Source: an uncultured Candidatus Melainabacteria bacterium
GTDB taxonomy: Bacteria; Cyanobacteriota; Vampirovibrionia; Gastranaerophilales; Gastranaerophilaceae
NCBI GenBank assembly: GCA_946622835.1
Contig: CAMOQI010000046.1
Location: 1-6,876 of the forward strand
Direction: 5' to 3'
DNA length: 6,876 bases
Made by a program: the position numbers and the translations under genes. Under the pieces are notes generated by a model. It worked only from the letters and a program-made list of their open reading frames with translations. It was not told the DNA's origin and ran no database searches. Positions 5,052 to 6,876 of this stretch are shown piece by piece (the first letter of the stretch is position 1; every line of letters begins with the position of its first letter).

Positions 5052-5626
5052 TGAAAAAATTTTTAGCAGTAATATTTTTAATAATTTTATTAACCCTTTC
5101 GCCCGCTTCATTGGCAAAGAATATTTCAGGTTTGGAGCGCAGGTTTGAGCAGACTCGTGTGTATAATACAAAAGATAAATTAAAAGTCATGAAAGCCGTT
5201 GCAAATACTTTGCAGGACAGCGATTTTATTGTGGAAGAATTTGAACCGGATTTGGGGTTTATAAGGGCACAAAAACTTTATAAGCAGCGCTACATAAATA
5301 AAGGGAGGCTTGCTGGTCAATCTATGTTATGGGCTATGGCAACTTCGTATGCTGTTTTTACTTGGGGTTCAACTGCAGCATATATGTACAGCCCGACAAG
5401 GAAAATTGCGGATGAATTGCATGAAAAAAATTCCATTATTGATACTAATGTTATAGTTGAAAACTTTGGTAAAAATAAAGTTAAAGTCAGATTGGTGCTT
5501 GTCCAAAAGATTACACAAAATGCAGAAGGTTTTTCTTATACAAAATCCTCAACATTAAGGGCTATAAGAATAAATGAACCTAAGGTTTATGAAGAGTTCT
5601 TCGCTCAGCTTGAAGAAAAATTATAA
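5051..5626 (+). CDS. Exported protein of unknown function, second of a tandem paralogous pair
   Basis: The ATG shares one base with the preceding stop (TAATG at 5049-5053). There is no good Shine-Dalgarno, which points to translation by re-initiation. The 191-residue product starts with a signal peptide (MKKFLAVIFLIILLTL, SLA|KN after residue 22). The core at 34-71 (QTRVYNTKDKLKVMKAVAN, LQDSDF, DLGFI) is homologous to the upstream gene's product. It differs by an added hydrophobic segment at about 87-113 (LAGQSMLWAMATSYAVFTW, then GSTAAYMY), placed where the sister has a short polar linker. This could be a membrane helix or hairpin. The end repeats the pattern of strands (VIVENFG, KVKVRLVLVQK) and a terminal helix (KVYEEFFAQLEEKL). 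It is the last gene of the cassette. Its TAA directly abuts the TAA of the opposing 60-residue gene, and no terminator hairpin was seen. Confidence 0.85.
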   Translation: MKKFLAVIFLIILLTLSPASLAKNISGLERRFEQTRVYNTKDKLKVMKAVANTLQDSDFIVEEFEPDLGFIRAQKLYKQRYINKGRLAGQSMLWAMATSYAVFTWGSTAAYMYSPTRKIADELHEKNSIIDTNVIVENFGKNKVKVRLVLVQKITQNAEGFSYTKSSTLRAIRINEPKVYEEFFAQLEEKL

Positions 5627-5809
5627 TTACCCTTGACAACTTCCGCGTCGCATTAAATCTGATATTTTTAAGGCTTGGGGTTGTTTGGATTTCTTTTTTG
5701 GAGTCTCTACCGGTGTTTGAGTTTCTTTAAAGCTCGAAAGCCCCACTTTTGATGAGTTATCTTCTTTTAACATGAATATTTCTTGTAGTAATGAAATAAT
5801 ATTGCCCAT
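5627..5809 (-). CDS. Small protein of unknown function (60 residues)
   Basis: This short frame is accepted as a gene because AGGAG lies six bases before the ATG (5820-5816), one of the best Shine-Dalgarno sequences in the window. The frame also fills exactly the space between its divergent and convergent neighbours. The protein has a short amphipathic hydrophobic start (MGNIISLLQEIFML), a polar middle rich in Ser, Thr, Pro and Lys (about 18-45, with PKKKSKQPQ), and a conserved-looking end (LKISDLMRRGSCQG) with a single Cys. There is no signal peptide. No family was recognised. A TATAAT on its strand (5832-5827) is close enough to give an almost leaderless transcript, but it lacks a -35. Its stop touches the stop of the opposing gene. 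It could be a peptide that peripherally binds the membrane or a partner protein; this is a guess. Confidence 0.6.
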   Translation of the reverse strand: MGNIISLLQEIFMLKEDNSSKVGLSSFKETQTPVETPKKKSKQPQALKISDLMRRGSCQG

Positions 5810-5897
5810 ATTCTTCTCCTGATATTATTATAACTTTTAAATGTCTTTCGTTATCATTCATTTAAACGATATTAAAATAAAATATCATCGTGCTTTG

Positions 5898-5906
5898 TGT
5901 TATACT
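5898..5906 (+). promoter_or_regulatory. Extended -10 element for the HEAT-repeat gene
   Basis: TGTTATACT fits the extended -10 form TGn-TATACT. No good -35 lies 17 bases upstream, which is usual for extended -10 promoters. Transcription would start near 5913, leaving a short leader with the AAGGAA ribosome binding site at 5924-5929. Confidence 0.5.
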
Positions 5907-5935
5907 TCAAGAACAGACATAACAAGGAATAAAAT

Positions 5936-6646
5936 TTGAATAACAGTTATTATGAAACTTTAGATGAAAATTTTAAACAAGCTTTGAATTTGTATGAGGG
6001 AAATTATTCTCATCAACAGCTTATAAAGTTTTTAGAAAACGGCAATATTGTTCAAAGGCAGATTGCAGCACTTCGACTTGAAACGTTGGAATCTGTTCAA
6101 GACGCGCAAATACTTCTTCAAAATCTGACGGGTCAAGACGGTAAAATCAGAGAAGCGGTATCTTTAAAAATTAACGAATTTTCTTCGGATTCAGGGCTTG
6201 CAAACTTGTTTAATCCGTCGTTAAATTATGAGATTTTTTTGGACGCTATAGTGGATATTAATGCAAATATTTGCAGAAATATTATTGGTGCAATTATAAA
6301 TTTTAAAGATGATACACAGTTTTGCAGTGTATTTTCATCTTCTCTTATCAAAAGAACAAAAAATATTCTTGAAGTAGTTGAAAAATTTGATTTTCAGCAG
6401 GGTAAATACAAAGTTAATAAAGAGGTTTTCAAACTTTATTGGTGTTTAGAGGCTATATATGAATTTTCTGATAAAATATCGATTGATGATTTAAAAGAAA
6501 TAATTATACGTGCAAAAGATATTCAGGATTATACAATTCGCGAAAAGTGCGCCAAAATTTTGTCTAAGAATTTTACGGATAGTGATTTGGTAAAAATTCA
6601 AATTGAATTAAAGAATGATTCAAATTATTACGTAAGACGGTATTAA
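5936..6646 (+). CDS. HEAT-repeat protein
   Basis: The 236-residue product starts at TTG, chosen because AAGGAA (5924-5929) ends six bases upstream and no other start codon lies nearby in frame. There is no signal peptide or membrane segment, so it is probably cytoplasmic. HEAT repeats are helix pairs that stack into a solenoid used for protein binding. The second-helix signature (hydrophobic-Arg-x-x-hydrophobic/Ala) recurs at VQRQIAALRL (R41), KIREAVSLKI (R72), ICRNIIGAI (R114), TIREKCAKIL (R202) and YVRRY (R234). Spacings of 31 (R41-R72) and 32 (R202-R234) match a HEAT unit. Between about 125 and 190 the pattern is weaker and includes an aromatic stretch (KLYWCLEAIYEF). The chain ends just as a new repeat begins. 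Such proteins can be adaptors or lyase-like chromophore enzymes in cyanobacteria, but no catalytic motif is visible, so a scaffolding role is the safe reading. Confidence 0.83.
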   Translation: MNNSYYETLDENFKQALNLYEGNYSHQQLIKFLENGNIVQRQIAALRLETLESVQDAQILLQNLTGQDGKIREAVSLKINEFSSDSGLANLFNPSLNYEIFLDAIVDINANICRNIIGAIINFKDDTQFCSVFSSSLIKRTKNILEVVEKFDFQQGKYKVNKEVFKLYWCLEAIYEFSDKISIDDLKEIIIRAKDIQDYTIREKCAKILSKNFTDSDLVKIQIELKNDSNYYVRRY

Positions 6647-6675
6647 CAAAAGCGAAGGGGTAGCAATCCCTTCGC
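6645..6675 (-). terminator. Rho-independent terminator of the minus-strand gene at the right edge
   Basis: GCGAAGGG (6652-6659) and CCCTTCGC (6668-6675) form an 8-bp GC-rich stem. On the minus strand it is followed by TTTTGTT (6651-6645). On the plus strand no T-run follows, so it belongs to the gene ending at 6729 and can only weakly serve the HEAT gene, whose stop codon overlaps its tail. Confidence 0.7.
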
Positions 6676-6728
6676 CTGCTTGTGACACTGCTCATATTTT
6701 GAGCCTTCACACAACTAAACCGTTTATT

Positions 6729-6876
6729 CTAAGCTTTTTTCGCTTTTGCTTTTTGAGAATTTATGCAGCTGTCAATCAGCATTCCCATCCCCAAACCGAC
6801 GATTGCAAATATCGGGCATGAAACTCTTAATTCCTTAAACTTGAATATATCAGAGAAATTTGCCCCTTGAGATAAT
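6729..6876 (-). CDS. C-terminal end of a membrane-anchored protein (5' end outside window)
   Basis: Read on the minus strand from base 6875, a frame is open for 48 codons to a TAG at 6731-6729. The visible end contains a polar stretch (SQGANFSDIFKFKELRVS), then a hydrophobic helix-like segment CPIFAIVGLGMGMLIDSCI with small-residue GxGxG spacing. It closes on a short Lys/Ala tail (SQKAKAKKA). The arrangement suggests a tail anchor or final transmembrane helix with a positively charged cytoplasmic end. The two Cys flanking the helix (CPI and DSCI) are notable. No other minus frame in this stretch stays open this way, and a hairpin terminator with a T-run on the same strand follows at 6675-6645, which supports a real gene. 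The family cannot be told from the fragment. Confidence 0.65.
   Translation of the reverse strand, partial: LSQGANFSDIFKFKELRVSCPIFAIVGLGMGMLIDSCINSQKAKAKKA

Noticed and set aside
5868..5886. Inverted repeat GATATT/AATATC with 7-base spacer upstream of the HEAT gene
   Set aside because: Only six pairs in very AT-rich DNA, easily expected by chance; not enough to call an operator.

Overview
This is an AT-rich bacterial window carrying twelve protein-coding genes, two of them cut by the window ends. No rRNA, tRNA, CRISPR array, insertion sequence or phage gene was seen. Several products have Sec signal peptides, and there is a Skp/OmpH-type periplasmic chaperone and a BamE-like small protein. 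These point to a diderm (outer-membrane) organism. The AT bias, the many small secreted proteins of unknown function and the HEAT-repeat protein would suit a gut Gastranaerophilales/Melainabacteria-type (non-photosynthetic cyanobacterial relative) genome. That lineage call is inference and was not checked by any search.

Left part (1-1506): the end of a Met/Gln-rich coiled-coil protein (+) closes at a strong hairpin terminator. It converges on a 5-formyltetrahydrofolate cyclo-ligase gene (-). Upstream of that gene, on the same strand, lies a small secreted protein of unknown function with its own promoter and a 16-bp hairpin terminator. That terminator overlaps the longest possible start of the cyclo-ligase and so forces a shorter reading.

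Middle part (1507-4125): lipA (lipoyl synthase, +, GTG start) converges on an ompH/skp-like gene (-) with a single base between the stop codons. Upstream of the chaperone is a Cys- and Trp-free protein of unknown function (-) with its own terminator. Further upstream is an exported protein with degenerate glycine-centred repeats (-).

Right part (4126-6876): a divergent promoter region with an extended -10 drives a tight three-gene cassette (+). It holds a BamE/SmpA-like exported protein followed by two tandem paralogous exported proteins, joined by 8-nt and 1-nt overlaps. The cassette abuts a 60-residue gene (-) with a strong ribosome binding site. Divergent from that gene is a HEAT-repeat protein (+, TTG start). 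The window ends in the 3' end of a minus-strand gene encoding a membrane-anchored C-terminus, followed by its terminator.

LipA and the folate enzyme are ordinary one-carbon/cofactor housekeeping genes. The rest is mostly cell-envelope material. The cassette at 4205-5626 is the most interesting unit, but nothing in the window amounts to a clear new defence, mobile or regulatory system.
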